Assembly (NCBI RefSeq): GCF_963082655.1
Contig: NC_081556.1
Span: 72,649,227-72,713,226, forward strand
Source: Stomoxys calcitrans
Taxonomy: Eukaryota > Arthropoda > Insecta > Diptera > Muscidae
DNA: 64,000 nucleotides
Direction: 5' to 3'
This document shows, piece by piece, positions 33,672-45,178 of this stretch. Below the pieces are notes generated by a model that did no database searches, had not been told where the DNA came from, and saw only the letters and a program-made list of their open reading frames with translations. Numbering within the stretch: position 1 is the stretch's first letter; every line of letters starts with the position of its first letter. A program made the position numbers and the translations under genes.

Positions 33672-35600
33672 TACTAAATAAAAATAACGATAATCAGGAA
33701 CTAAGAAAATATAAACAGAAAAACTGTAGGAAAGAAAATAACGAGAAATCCTGCAATTGTATCTTATCAAAGTGTTCGATTTTTTGGATAAATCCCTCCT
33801 GATATATTTGAAAATATGCAAGGAGTTAGGAAATAAATTCAATTCTCAATCTACTCTTTCATTTTATATATCTCACATAAATAGTTTTTCTTCTTTAGGT
33901 TTTACATTTTTTGCATTAATTTCTTTTTCAGTTGAATCTTTTTGTTAGTTTTTAAGAATAGGCTTCAATCTTCTTTCCTCTTATCTGGCTCAAAATACAT
34001 GAAGCGTTTTGTTGATGTTTATTTTACGTAATATCGTCAACACCTTATGCTGCATAAATGTGGAAGTCCCAACTTCATGCTTGTGACACCCTCTACTTAC
34101 TGGTTTTGATAACTACCACCCTCAAATCATTTTCTTTGTTGCTTTACTTTAATTGCTCCATTGTGTGTGATTTCATTTGCCTTCGCTGTGATGAGTGGGA
34201 AGGATTTCTGGCGTCAATATCACATATTCGGGCCAATGCTGGCACCAAACGAATCTATTACATTTTTTGTAGATAAGGCTCGTTGTTTAGCTATACTTTT
34301 ATAACCTCAACCACCATCCTGCCATATCACCAACCCCATTATTTAATGTTAGAAAAATATTAGAAACACTGTCTTCCTTAGGCTTTCAAAATGTTACAAA
34401 GTTTTAATGTTTAGATTTCTATTTCATTTTCAGGCAAAATGTCAACGTTAAAATTGGTCATTTTCAGTTCATACCGATTACATAGGTTAAGGAAAAATTT
34501 GCATAGAGAAGCACCATCTGTCTGCTTCAACAATATCGGTTGTGAGTATCTGTTGCATAGTTTGTACAAAGTCGTCCCGTCAATGGTATGGGATGACGCT
34601 GTCGTTTGCGTCTTTGAAAAAAGCACTTACATATATTCATTGCTTACCATTAAGTGCTGGCACAAGCGTATTTTAAGTTTCATTTTTTCTTAAAAGCTTA
34701 TACAGTTTACTCCACACAACTTTAATATTCAATATCCTACGCTAACCGTCACATGACTACCAGATGATACCTTTTATAATTAGGATATCATAGATAATGT
34801 GATGAATTTTATGTAAAAGCGTGGAAGCTTTGAGAAATGGTACACCAAATTTACGCTCAATATATAGTTACAACATAGAAGGACCAGGTGCAATTTTTCC
34901 ACTGGCATTATATTCTGGTATCCATTTATGTGAATTATGGCCAGCTTTGGCCAGCAATTAAAGGAAAGTACAAAATAATGTAAATTTTCAAGAACAACGG
35001 CACCTTAGAATTTATGGTTTTTGTTCATAGTAACTCGGCAAACGAGTATCACGCTTCAAAAATGATTATATTGAACAACAGTATTGTTCAATATAATCAT
35101 TTAATTAATACATATTATTATAATAATTATAATCATTAAATAGCATACATATTTTAAAATTAATAACTTAAAGCGAAAAAATGTAAAAAAGGTCTTCAAT
35201 GACTTCAAGAAATTCGATCAAGAGGTAGGTCAACGAAACACAATTTAGAAGTAATCTGATATAAATTGCAGATGCAAAGAAAAACACAAAAACATATCTA
35301 ACAATGATCCCATCTAAACCGTATTCGCCAAGGTAAAAGATACACTAATACAATTCCATCGTAAAATTTTAGGGAAATCGGATATAAAAACGCCTTTTAA
35401 GAGTTAAAAATCTATGTTCGGAAGATCGGACTATATGGCAGCTATATCCAAATATGGTCCGATCTAGACAATATTTTGCATGGGTATCGGATGTGTTTAG
35501 GAAATCATTCTACCAAATTTTGGATGAAAAATACGCGTTTTAAAAGAGGAAAAATATGCGTTTTAAATATCAAGATATAATCCGATAATATATTTATCAA
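33672..35600. other. No firm gene; short open frames and a small palindrome
   Basis: A 71-codon minus frame (34626-34411) and an 84-codon plus frame (34439-34693) overlap, and neither has a known motif. 35062-35100 is a perfect 17-bp palindrome with a 5-nt loop (arms ATGATTATATTGAACAA). 35370-35560 carries TATGGCAGCTATATCCAAATA, a piece of family T. Confidence 0.4.
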
Positions 35601-35610
35601 AGGAATATTT

Positions 35611-36518
35611 TTATACCCACCACCGTAGTATAGGGGGTACATTCATTTAGTCATTCCGTTTGCAACACATCGAAATATCAATTTGCGACCCTACAAAATA
35701 TATATATTTCGGATCGTCGTAAAATTCTAAGACGATTTAACGATGTCCGTGTGTCTGTCCGTCTATCCATCCGTCTGTTGTAATCTCTCTACAGCCTTTA
35801 AAAATTGATATATTGAAATTGATATATTGAATATATGAAATTTGGCACAGATACGTCTTTTTGATGCACGGGCCAGATTGGACCATATTTGGATATAGCT
35901 GCTTATAGACCGATCTGCCGATAAAGGGTCTAATTTCCATAAATGCTCCTTTTTCATCCGATTTCGCTGAAATTTGAAACAGTGAGTAGCTTAAGGCTTT
36001 CCAATATATGACCCAAATATGGTTCAGTCGAACTATATTTATATATATCTGCCATATATACCGATCTCCCGATAATGGGTCTAAAGCCCATAAAAGCTTT
36101 ATTTATTACCCGATTTCGATGAAGTTTGAAACAGTGGGTTACTGTAAGCCTACCGAAATATGCCTTATATATGGTTCAGATAGGAATATATTAAGATATA
36201 GCTGCCATAAGGACCGATCTCCCGATTAAGGGTCTGAAGCCCATAAAAGCTTTATTTTTATCCGATTTCGCTGAAATTTGAAACAGTGGATTATTTAACC
36301 TTTAGATATAGCTGTCATATAGACCGATATGCCAGCTAAGGGTCTGAAGCACATAAAAGTTTTATTTATTACCCGATTTTGTTGAAATTTGAAATACAAA
36401 ATTCAACAGTGCTCAATTTGGGTGCATAAGTTATCCAATTCACACCGGATTGTGGCGAAAGGCGGTTTTCATATATACCCGAGGTGGTGGGTATCCAAAG
36501 TTCGGTCCGGCCTTGTTT
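35611..36518 (-). mobile_element. Family-T relative (TATACCCACCACC ends)
   Basis: It starts TTATACCCACCACCGTAG and ends GAGGTGGTGGGTATCC, then TTCGGTCCGGCCTTGTT. Internal units of about 120-150 bp repeat ATATAGCTGCCATA, ACCGATCTCCCGAT and GGGTCTGAAGCCCATAAAAG (near 36050, 36190, 36310). It contains CTGTCCGTCTATCCATCCGTC, as the other family-T copies do. Non-coding. Confidence 0.77.
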
Positions 36519-36604
36519 AAGTTGAAATACCGTAGTGCACCGTAAATGTAGCATAAATTTATCGTAAATGTAAAGACGTATGGTGCTTATTACAAAACGT
36601 AGCA

Positions 36605-37390
36605 TTTGATATTACAAACATATCAATAGTTGAAGGAGTATGCGATGGAGGTCTTTCTGAATATTGAGAAGGCATTTAACAAAGAGGAGATGGGTCGACA
36701 GCCACCGCCCTGAACCGCGCGGGGTGCAACTGAGCTTCTCTCTGTGGACGGACTTTATACCACGTGACAGGGCTATCATCGTGGACTTCCATGACGAAAT
36801 AATTTTATGGTGCAATCCGCCATCTCGTCATCTTGATGTAATTTCAAAAACAACATTGTTCTCAACACAACCAAAGAAACTTGCGCTCCTTTGTGAAAAA
36901 AAGAAACACAAAGAGAACGTGCAAAAAAAAATTAAGTTGTTTGCTGGAAATTTAAACACAGAACTTACATCTTAATACCGTAAAACTAGCCGTCTGTTTT
37001 CAGCTGGTCGCGTTGAACCGCCTTTATAAATCCACATTGGTGCACTTAGTGTGGTGCGTAGATAGTTTAGTCAGAAGGCGGGTGATAACGTGAACGCCTC
37101 GGGGACGGATGCTCCCAGGATTCACTCTCTCGGGAAGGAGGAATGGGAACCAAATCCTGTGTATGAAGATAGTAATACCTTATTCTTTATAGATGGCTCG
37201 AAGATGGAGACAGACTCCAGACTGCCGAACGAGTGAAAGTTCTTTCAGGCAGAGCTCTGTGCCATACGATAGGAAGGGATTTACAGTTTTCAAAATAAGT
37301 ATAGATAGCGGCATACAAGTTCCTGGGTTCTATGAATCCCTGGATAGGCTCCGATTTCACGAAATAGTGCTAACATGGATAAGCTGAAAC
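36605..37390 (+). pseudogene. LOA-type LINE fragment: RT piece and RNase H piece
   Basis: MEVFLNIEKAFN (about 36644-36680) resembles the FLDIEGAFN block of LOA-type RT. FFIDGSKMETDS followed by FQAELCAI (about 37180-37266) is an RNase H start with DGSK and the E of AEL. A large piece of RT between them is missing and stops interrupt it. Confidence 0.55.
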
Positions 37391-37684
37391 GATGCGCCGT
37401 ATTGGCCCTTACCCGCTACTATCTTCTTGTAATTTCTTTTTATGTATACAAATCCGGACTTACACGATGTTATATTTCTCACATTTTCATTTCAGACTGG
37501 CCATCCGAGTAAAGTATCATGGTGGGGGTTACCCATTCAACATAAACCTAAACTATTGCCAATAAATTATAAAAAATGTATACAAAAAAATATAATTTTC
37601 TTATACAAATTTTCGTGCGTTTTCATTTTCCACAACTTTTTACGAGCGTTATGGCAACAAGAGGCCACAAATTTTTTCATCCTC
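37391..37684. other. Unassigned sequence
   Basis: Mostly AT-rich sequence. Nothing recognised between the RNase H fragment and the family-A copy. Confidence 0.35.
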
Positions 37685-38008
37685 GGCACGGGATAGCTAT
37701 GAGCACCACGTAGGCTTGAACTTTGAGGTCCGACCTTTGTGATGTTCATCGCTGTCACGAGAAGCTTAGCTGCAAGCTTCGGAGCGTGTCCACTGCTTGC
37801 GGATAGTGGATTGGTCCATTCAGATAGCGAAATGCTCCATACGGAGTAGCTGCAATTGTAGTCGCGCACAATCAACGATATCGAGAGGAGAGTCTCTGGG
37901 AGAAATCGGGCGGCACCGGCTCTTGCTTAAATACTGAGTGCCTATGATGCTCGATATGACACGGCGCTTTTAAAAAACCAATGGCCATGACGTCGATCGG
38001 TCTCAACA
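37685..38008 (+). repeat. Family-A SINE-like repeat
   Basis: It starts GGCACGGGATAGCTATGAGC and includes GGTCCGACCTTTGTGATG, GAGAGTCTCTGGGAGAAATC, AATACTGAGTGCCTATGATG and CCAATGGCCATGACG. It lacks the last 40 bp and the (CAA)n tail. Confidence 0.82.
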
Positions 38009-38174
38009 AATCTATGTATGGATAAAGATGTATTCACGAAATTGTATATGTGCCAAATTTTTTTACCCGTCCACAAATTATTTCCACTTATTTTTTTCCC
38101 AACCCACTGTGCGATGCTTGCTCAGAGAGGAATTGCGTGAAAGTTGTTCAACAACAGCCGTTGTCCCAGAGAAG

Positions 38175-38392
38175 TTGTTGTTGTTGTAGCCCCATATTTG
38201 TATGTGGAGTATGCAATCCTCGTCAAGCTCCAATTAATGGTTATTTAAAGGCCCGAATTACTCGCCTTGTGATATCGAGTAGTTACTCAGTATTTAAGCG
38301 TGCCGCCCTGTCTCTCAGTGAGGCTCTAGATGCTGCTGATTGCCCACAACTTCAGTTGCTGCTTCTTTGTATGGAACATTCCACTGCAAGAT
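38175..38392 (-). repeat. Family-A SINE-like repeat, reverse and partial
   Basis: It begins with the reversed tail GTTGTTGTTGTAGCCCCAT, contains CGAATTACTCGCCTTGTGAT, and ends near TATGGAACATTCCAC. The head is missing. Confidence 0.75.
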
Positions 38393-38524
38393 CGTCAAGT
38401 GACATACCATGAAATAGAGGCATCCTTGGGCTTTTATGGTCGTACAAATCGTTGGATCCCGTTAAATTCGGGAAAACGCACTTCCAAGCAAATGGTAACC
38501 TGTTTCTTCGGCAAAACGGATTGG

Positions 38525-38661
38525 CCCAATGAAGTCTTTCATCGGCAAGGGCTGCCGCCACAGTGTACAACACACGGGATAGCAGTACGCACCACACAGG
38601 CTGCTATATTGAGGTCCGATCTGTGTGGTGTTCATTGCTGTAACGTCCACAGGTTGCGGAT
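38525..38661 (+). repeat. Head of a 2A-LINE derivative joined to a family-A copy (target of the LINE)
   Basis: 38525-38572 reads CCAATGAAGTCTTTCATCGG and GGGCTGCCGCCACAGTG, the head of the 2A-LINE family. From about 38575 it is family A (ACGGGATAGCAGTACGCACC, GGTCCGATCTGTGTGGTG, GTCCACAGGTTGCGGAT). The family-A sequence stops exactly at the LINE start and resumes after it at 41744. Confidence 0.8.
38649..38661. repeat. Target-site duplication, left copy
   Basis: ACAGGTTGCGGAT. The same 13 bases occur at 41744-41756 directly after the LINE tail. They belong to family A and are joined in uninterrupted family-A copies. Confidence 0.93.
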
Positions 38662-41600
38662 CAATCCCATGGGATCCGGTTGGCCCGATAGAATCCTCAT
38701 CGGCAAGAGCTGCCGCCTCAGTGTACGTGTTCGTCTTTTTTCGTCATGGGAGAGGCACATCCAGGAGTGTCTTCTTCGCACGCTTCTGGTCCGTGCCGGG
38801 ATTGAAAAGAACCCCGGACCCTAGTTCTGTTCGGTTTGCCAGAATCGCCTTCATCATCGGTCGGTGTCGGTGGGGTGTAACCGGTGCATGGATTGGGTAC
38901 AATTCCGATCTTGCTCTGGCCTTACTTCAGTACGGGAGTATAGTCATACTGGCTATGTCGCAAGGTGCTGTGCGAACATAGCCGGTTACAATGTGCTACG
39001 TAAGGATCGCTTAAGGAATGGAGGTGGGGCCTTCGTAATACACTATTCCGTGCAATATAGACCTATCTCGCCTGCGCATGGCGCTAGTGACCCCTACATT
39101 GAATGCCGGTTGGTAGCTGTGTCCCGATTAATGGCCAGGCTTAAAACCCCGACATAAGTGGGTTGCTATCTGGCCATAATCGTCTGGTTCTAGGCGACTT
39201 TAATGCGCATCACACGTCATGTCATTCTTCCCTAGGTAACGACCAGCGTGGCATAGCTTTGGAACAGCAGATTGAAAGCTCCACGTTTTGCAGCTCGCCA
39301 GACATCTCCATTGCATCCCCTGATCTCCTGAGTGACGTATCCTGGCAAGCCGTCATCTCTCTGGGGTCAGACCACCTCCCCACAATTCCCACCATCGACC
39401 GACCACCCGACTTCATAACCTCTGAGCGCCGGACGTTTATCAATCATAAGAAGGTCGATTGGACTGGCTTCAGAGAGTATACCAATCGCCGCTAGTGGCC
39501 GAGAGGAAATTCCGAGACATCATTAACGCAGCAGCCGTTCGATTTATACCAGCCGGTCGAATACCCCAAGTGCGGCCCAATTTCCCGGCGCAAGCAGTGG
39601 TACTCGCAGATGAGCGTGATGGGATTCGTGCTATGGACCCCGCTAACCCCAGAATCAGCGAGCTTAATCTGGAAATAAACAGGGTAGTCAACAAACATAA
39701 GCGGAATTTGTGGCTGGAACACTTGGAGCAATGTAACTTAGGCACCGGTGTAGGCAAACTGTGGTCTACTGTGGTCTACTGTTAAGTCACTCTCAAACAC
39801 CGGTAGACGGGATGACAGGACCTCAGTCTCTTTTGGCGAAATAACCATGACTGATCCGAAGAGAGAAGAGGTTGTTCAACCGTCAATTTATTATGCATCC
39901 CGAGAGAGACAGGTCAAGGAGGAGAGCCATTCACCGTATTCGTATTCTCCGAGCCGATGAACACCCATCACAATTTACCGTGGGCAAGTTACGAATGTCA
40001 TCCGTGGCGCCAAATTATCTAAGGCGTTGGGCCCCGACGGAATCTCTACATTGATGTTGAAGAATCTGGATTCACCTGGATTTGAGTACCTTACTACTGT
40101 CCTCAACCTGTCTTTGAACACTCTTATAGTTTCCGATGTATGGAAAATGGGCAGAGTGATCCCGCTAATTAAGCCTGGGGGAGTCGTACAGAGCGATCTA
40201 CCTACTCTCACCAGTGGCAAAGACGCTTGAGGCATTACTCCTGCCCCGAGCCCCGTAGGAGAATTTAAACTCGCTGAGCATCAACATGGATTTCGGAGAC
40301 TGCACAGCACAACAACAGCTTTGCATGCCATCACCGCACATATTTGCCGTGGCTTCAATAAGTCCAGGTCATGTGATAGGACGGTCCTCGTGGCACTGGA
40401 CCTATCGAAGGCATTCGACACGGTCAGCCATGCCAAATTATTTGAGGGCATCGCCAACACGTCCCTCCAGACAGGCCTGAAACGATGGGTCGCGAATTAT
40501 CTGTGTGGTCGCCAGTCATTTGTGGAATTCAGGTATAAGAAGTCGAAGCACCGTAGATTGAAACAGGGAGTTCCCCAAGGTGGTGTGATATCTCCGGCAC
40601 TGTTTAACCTCTACCTATCCTCCATTCCACCCCCTCCAGACGGCATAGAGATTGTATCATATGCGAACGATTGTACGATCATGGCATTAGGCCCACCACC
40701 CATTGTTGACATCTGCGATAGGTTGAACGTCTACCTCAAGGGACTTGCTTCATATTTCGTTGCAAGAAATCTGAAGATATCCGCCACCAATACTGACCTG
40801 ACTGTGATGGTCGATGGAGAAATGATTTCGACCATCAAGTTTCCCAAAATACTTGGCGTCACATTTGACAGCTCTTACACATTCTCCCCACATGCCACAG
40901 CAATCGGCGATAAAATCAAAAGTAGAAACAAGGTCCTTATGTCACTTGCTGGCAGTACTTGGGGTGCAGACAAAGAAACCTTGTTGACCACGTACAAAGC
41001 AATTGGCCGGTCTGTGGTAAGTTATGCGGCGCCAGTGTGGTCTTGTCAACTTTGTAACGCGCAGTGGAATAATATTCAGATCTGTCAGAATGCCGCTCTC
41101 CGAACTGCGACGGGCTGTCTCCTCAGTTTTCATGTGGATCACCTTCATCAGGAGACAAAGATCCTATCAGTGCGAAGACATAACTACATGCTGTCTAAGC
41201 AATACCTTTTGGGCTGTTATCGCAGAGACCATCCAAATCATCATCTTGTGGATAAATATCCACCGCCCAGAAGTTTTATGGGAGATCTACATGATCTAGA
41301 GCGTGAGGTTCAGCGATACAAGAGAGAACCTCTAGATCGAGCGGCATATCAAGCAGGTCTAAACAACATTCATGCAGACACTGTAGCAGATGCGGTAATT
41401 GGCTACCGGGTGAATGTAGTCCTTGGAGAACAACCGCCACCCATTGCACTTGAAGAAATCGGCCTCCCCCGGCAAACTAGAGCAGTTTTGGCTGAATTAA
41501 GTTCCGGCAGATGCAGCCGCCTTAATTCCTACAGAGCTAGGATTGATGCCGACGTGCGTCCTCATTGTAACCAGGGACCGCACGCTACACGTCACCTGTT

Positions 41601-41743
41601 TAACTGCCCGCCCAGACCCACTCGACTCAGACCCAGATCCCTGTGGACGCACCCCATCTTAGTCGAAGAGTTCCTGGGTCTTGACACTCAATAGACTCAA
41701 GCAGACGAAAGATAGAACACAATAAACTGCTACAACAACAACA
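38662..41743 (+). mobile_element. 2A-motif LINE, structurally full-length copy 2 (3.08 kb)
   Basis: It starts CAATCCCATGGG, so the ATG is at +8, and ends CTGCTACAACAACAACA at 41743. A 13-bp duplication flanks it. Order of parts: a short N-terminal segment; a 2A-like RAGIEKNPGP (38792-38821); a PHD-like finger (FCSVC, CNRC, CSGL, RCC) at 38825-38980; an APE-type endonuclease with LVLGDFNAHH (39185) and LGSDHLP (39370); RT with ALDLSKAFDTV (40395) and QGVPQGGVISPALFN (40565-40610); then a long C-terminal domain ending at 41694. Damage: a TAG right after NPGP where copy 1 has TGG; a lost T in the N-terminal T-run; frameshifts in the endonuclease and linker; and YAND for YADD (40666-40668). It is therefore inactive. 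The clade is probably Jockey/CR1. Confidence 0.92.
40321..41694 (+). pseudogene. 2A-LINE polyprotein, RT and C-terminal part (longest intact frame, 457 codons)
   Basis: This is the longest uninterrupted frame of the window. Reverse transcriptase palm: VLVALDLSKAFDTVSHAKLF (first catalytic D), VPQGGVISPALFNLYLSS, and YANDCTIMA (second catalytic pair, AND instead of ADD). Then a thumb region with PKILGVTFDSSYTFSPHA, and a C-terminal part with RTATGCLLS, a Pro-rich stretch and DVRPHCNQGPHATRHLFNCP, a possible C-H-H-C zinc knuckle near the end. The asparagine in place of a catalytic aspartate should abolish polymerisation. The true start lies upstream and the 5' part is frameshifted. Confidence 0.9.
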
Positions 41744-41936
41744 ACAGGTTGCGGATAGTAAAATACCCCATATGCAGTAGCTGCAGCGGCATTCGTGAGT
41801 GGTCGGGCGGCACCGGCTCTTGCACAAATACATAGTGCCTAAGATGCTCGATTGGCCCACCTTTTCCCTTGGCGATCGGTCGAGGATCGCCACCTCCACA
41901 TGAAAATGTGGCTACAACAATAACAACACATTGCTA
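41744..41936 (+). repeat. Family-A repeat, 3' half after the LINE
   Basis: It begins with the duplicated ACAGGTTGCGGATAG and continues TGCAGTAGCTGCAG, GGTCGGGCGGCACCGGCTC and GAGGATCGCCACCTCCACAT, then the tail TGGCTACAACAATAACAACA. Together with 38575-38661 it forms one family-A copy split by the LINE. Confidence 0.85.
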
Positions 41937-42224
41937 ACAAAAGAAAACCTAGGACGGTAAATTCTGAGTGGTACAAGACAATTTCTTTGTCTGATGTATC
42001 GGAGAAATATGAAAACGAAGAAAATCATTGTTAACCTTGACAATGGGAGCTCTCAAACCAGCGCCTTTTTTGACCGGCCAAAATATCAATTTAATGTGTC
42101 ATACGCCGTAAAGAACTGACTTGGCACCCAATGAATTCTTTTTATTCTCGCACATAAAGGAAAATATGCATGGTCAACGTTTTTTGTCGCAAAAAGATGT
42201 TGTTGAAGCGCACAGTAAAATTAC

Positions 42225-42325
42225 TTTGTTGTTGTAGCAGTGTGTTAAACACTGAGGAGGCAGCCCTTGCCGATGAAGAAATCCATCGGGTCAATCCGGT
42301 ACGTACAACCGGCTGCCATGGGATT
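42225..42325 (-). mobile_element. Short head-plus-tail derivative of the 2A-LINE (copy a)
   Basis: Minus orientation: AAATCCCATGGCAGCCGG, GTACGTACCGGATTGACC, TCGGCAAGGGCTGCC, CTCAGTGTTTAACACACTGC, then TACAACAACAAAG. The first about 75 nt equal the LINE head; the last about 20 equal the LINE 3' tail. Length about 100 bp. Confidence 0.8.
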
Positions 42326-44924
42326 TCGAGGTGTTTTTATTGGAGTGGAGAAAGTGCTTTGACAATTGGTTTGAGCGCATGCAAAAATGTATAGGCCATA
42401 TTCCAGCAACACTTTGAAAAACAATAAAACAATTGTTGGTGAAAAATATTTGCATTTTCACAGTTAGGTCAGAAATATATAGCAGCCCTCGTATAATGGA
42501 ATTGTCCTTATATAAGTCAATTTGTATTTGTTTATCTGTCAGTTTGTTTCTTCCGGCGGAAACGATTTTCTTGAAATTTTCACAGAATGTGTAGGCTGGT
42601 CTGGAAGGAATAATAGGCTATATATTATTTTTTGATATCGGATGGGGGAGTCCTTACCTTTACACCACTCTCATCCCATGCTAACCGTTTGAGCATAAGC
42701 CAACCTATGTATGTATTATAACGGGGGCTTTAATTAAAAAAGATTTTACTATATTTTGACTTAAAGTGGATTTTGCTCTAAAAATGTGTCACAATAATAA
42801 AAATACTCATTATGTTATTTGTGGTCTGGACAATTTGTGTAAAACTCAATTTACTTAATATATTTGCAAAAAGGTATGCCTATATGAGCCTATTCTAGAA
42901 CGTAATATGTAAATCAGCTTGGTAATATCTGTGGTGTGGAATGGTTCTGATAGAGTGCGCGAAAAAAAGAGAATTTGCACAGCATCAACACCAGGGAAAA
43001 GACAGACATACTCAAAACGAAAGAAAGAAAATAAAAAACCCTTTCAATGAAAAAAAAAATGCAAACAAGGATTGATAAGAGCTTTGAATTGATGGGAGAG
43101 AGCAATGGAGTTGCGGAAGTTGGAGGTTAAAAGAGAAGCCCACCGACATCATAGCGACGTACAGGGCACTGAGACTGCAGCCAGGACTTTCTCCATTGAT
43201 GAAACCGAGGTGTTGTGTTGTTGTTCTTAGCTGTTATTCATGTCAGAAGTAAGAAAAACATGTAAGTACATTCATACACATATGTATTTAAAAAAATTGT
43301 AACCATCTACACGAACACATGAAAATTATGAACGCATCTGTTAGCAGAGGCAGTCAGTCCATGCCGCAAATATCGATTTTCTGAATGATGGTCTGATGCT
43401 CTTAACAAAGCAATACGAGAAGACTTTTTTGCACTTAAACAATTGCAAACCACTAACATAAGTTAAAGGCAAACACAATACGAAAAACGCAACCGACCAT
43501 ACATTGCAGTCGGCCAACTAATCCAACTTTGATTTTATATCCAATTATACTACTTGACTACGTCACACATTTCGTTATGCATTCAAAGAGAGTTAGCAAC
43601 AACTCTAAAAAAAACTCGCAGGGTGCCAGAGTGCACATGATTCCCATTTCTATAAAATACAAAAAAAAAACTTCGCGAGTTTAGAAATCTTCTTTTTGAA
43701 CTGTTTATATTAGCTATTACCTAAAATAAACATTTAGTTCCACATCATGAGAGGTGGGAGGCAAATGTGTTATACAAGAGGAAGAAAATATACTGCAAGG
43801 AAATGGGCCGACGTCGACGTGTTGTGATAGTTGTTTATCTATCCACCGGCCGTGTTAATTTCAAATTGGAAATACATGGGCAAGGCAAACAGTGCGGGTG
43901 AAGAATGATGTTGGTTAAATGTCTGCACTTGGGATTTTCTCTATTGTACTTACTCGCCATAATGTTGTGTTATGCCTGGTTCACTTCACTGGGATGCTAA
44001 ATTCGTTGACTGACGACTGTCTGCTGATTGGTATTTGATGTTTTGCTTGCTGCCTGTCTGCTATGCGTTGTCGTGTCTTTTTCTATTTTGTTTTTTTTTT
44101 CTCTACTTTTCTGTACTTCTCGACCGAAGAATAAAAGTAATTATGTACGCAAAAATGCGCTAGGATACATATGCTCTGTAGGCAGAAAACTTGTGTTTTT
44201 GGTTTAAACTTTGTGTGGTGTATTTTTATTTTTTTTTTTATTATTTTTTTCTCTACCCTTGTTCAATCTTTTTGTTTACTTTATTCATGTCATTTGTTTC
44301 TTCCGGTGGAAATCGAAAATGTACACTATTATCACCGTCAATTCACAGAATTCGATACACATCTGATTACATTACCATTTTTACGGTTCACTAATGCAAG
44401 TTAAATTTTAATTTATTTTTTACATCTTATTTTTCACTGAATTGTTTCACACAATGACGAGAATCCGTGGAGGATTCCATCCAAGAGGTTCAAAAGGTCA
44501 AAACGAAATTACGAATTTAGAAATCAGGAATTCACTTCTTGCGACTACGATAGTAAAATAAGAAATGGCTGGTAGATATATCAGCGTGAAGTTACCGACG
44601 TCGATAACTTTCGATAACAACAAGTTTTCTAACTTCACAGGGTGACACAAAGTGACAAAAAAAAAGAACAAAAAGTACGGAAATTGTCAACTATTTTGTG
44701 TATCATCTATATCAAATGATCGATTTACGTACCATTCATCATTTTTGCAATTTCACTTGTATATTTTATTTTTGTATGACATAACTAGAGTCCGGATTTT
44801 TATGCCAACAATTGTTTGGCATATGCGTTTGTATATTGTATATATGTTTGCAGAATAGAAATTCTGAAACAATTATATGCTTACAAAATTAAATTTATAA
44901 CAAAATACCACCAAAATTGTAAAT
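42326..44924. other. Long stretch without a supported gene
   Basis: 42540-42680 contains GGTCTGGAAGGAATAATAGG, a piece of the 18960 repeat family. 43100-44500 is less repetitive and holds short frames (for example MTRIRGGFHPRGSKG at 44454) without confirmed splice partners. It could hold non-coding exons or regulatory DNA, but no feature can be defended. Confidence 0.35.
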
Positions 44925-45178
44925 TTTGCCCATGAACATTTCACTAAGGAACAGGGGCAAACATCTCACATATCAATGAATGCAGTCCGATTCAAGTTTT
45001 TTAAGCTTAATGATAAGGGGCTTCCTTTTTATATCCGAGTCCGAACGGCGTGCCGCAGTGCGACACCTCTTTGGAGAGAAGTTTTACATGGCATAGTACC
45101 TCACATATGTTGCCAGCATTAGGAGGAGAAAATAGGCGGACATGCTCACCTCTGCGCTACGGTGGCCTCCAACAAAAT
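44925..45178 (-). mobile_element. tRNA-derived SINE
   Basis: The body runs from CCCATGAACATTTCACTAAG to AGGAGAAAATAGGCGG. The right end, read on the minus strand, starts GGAGGCCACCGTAGCGCAGAGGT, an A-box-like tRNA start (TAGCGCAGAGG). The B-box is deleted. The body is the same as in 61818-62122. Confidence 0.78.

Noticed and set aside
38330..38824. 164-codon frame as a host gene
   Set aside because: It is made of a family-A piece, a LINE-head piece and the LINE N-terminus joined by chance.
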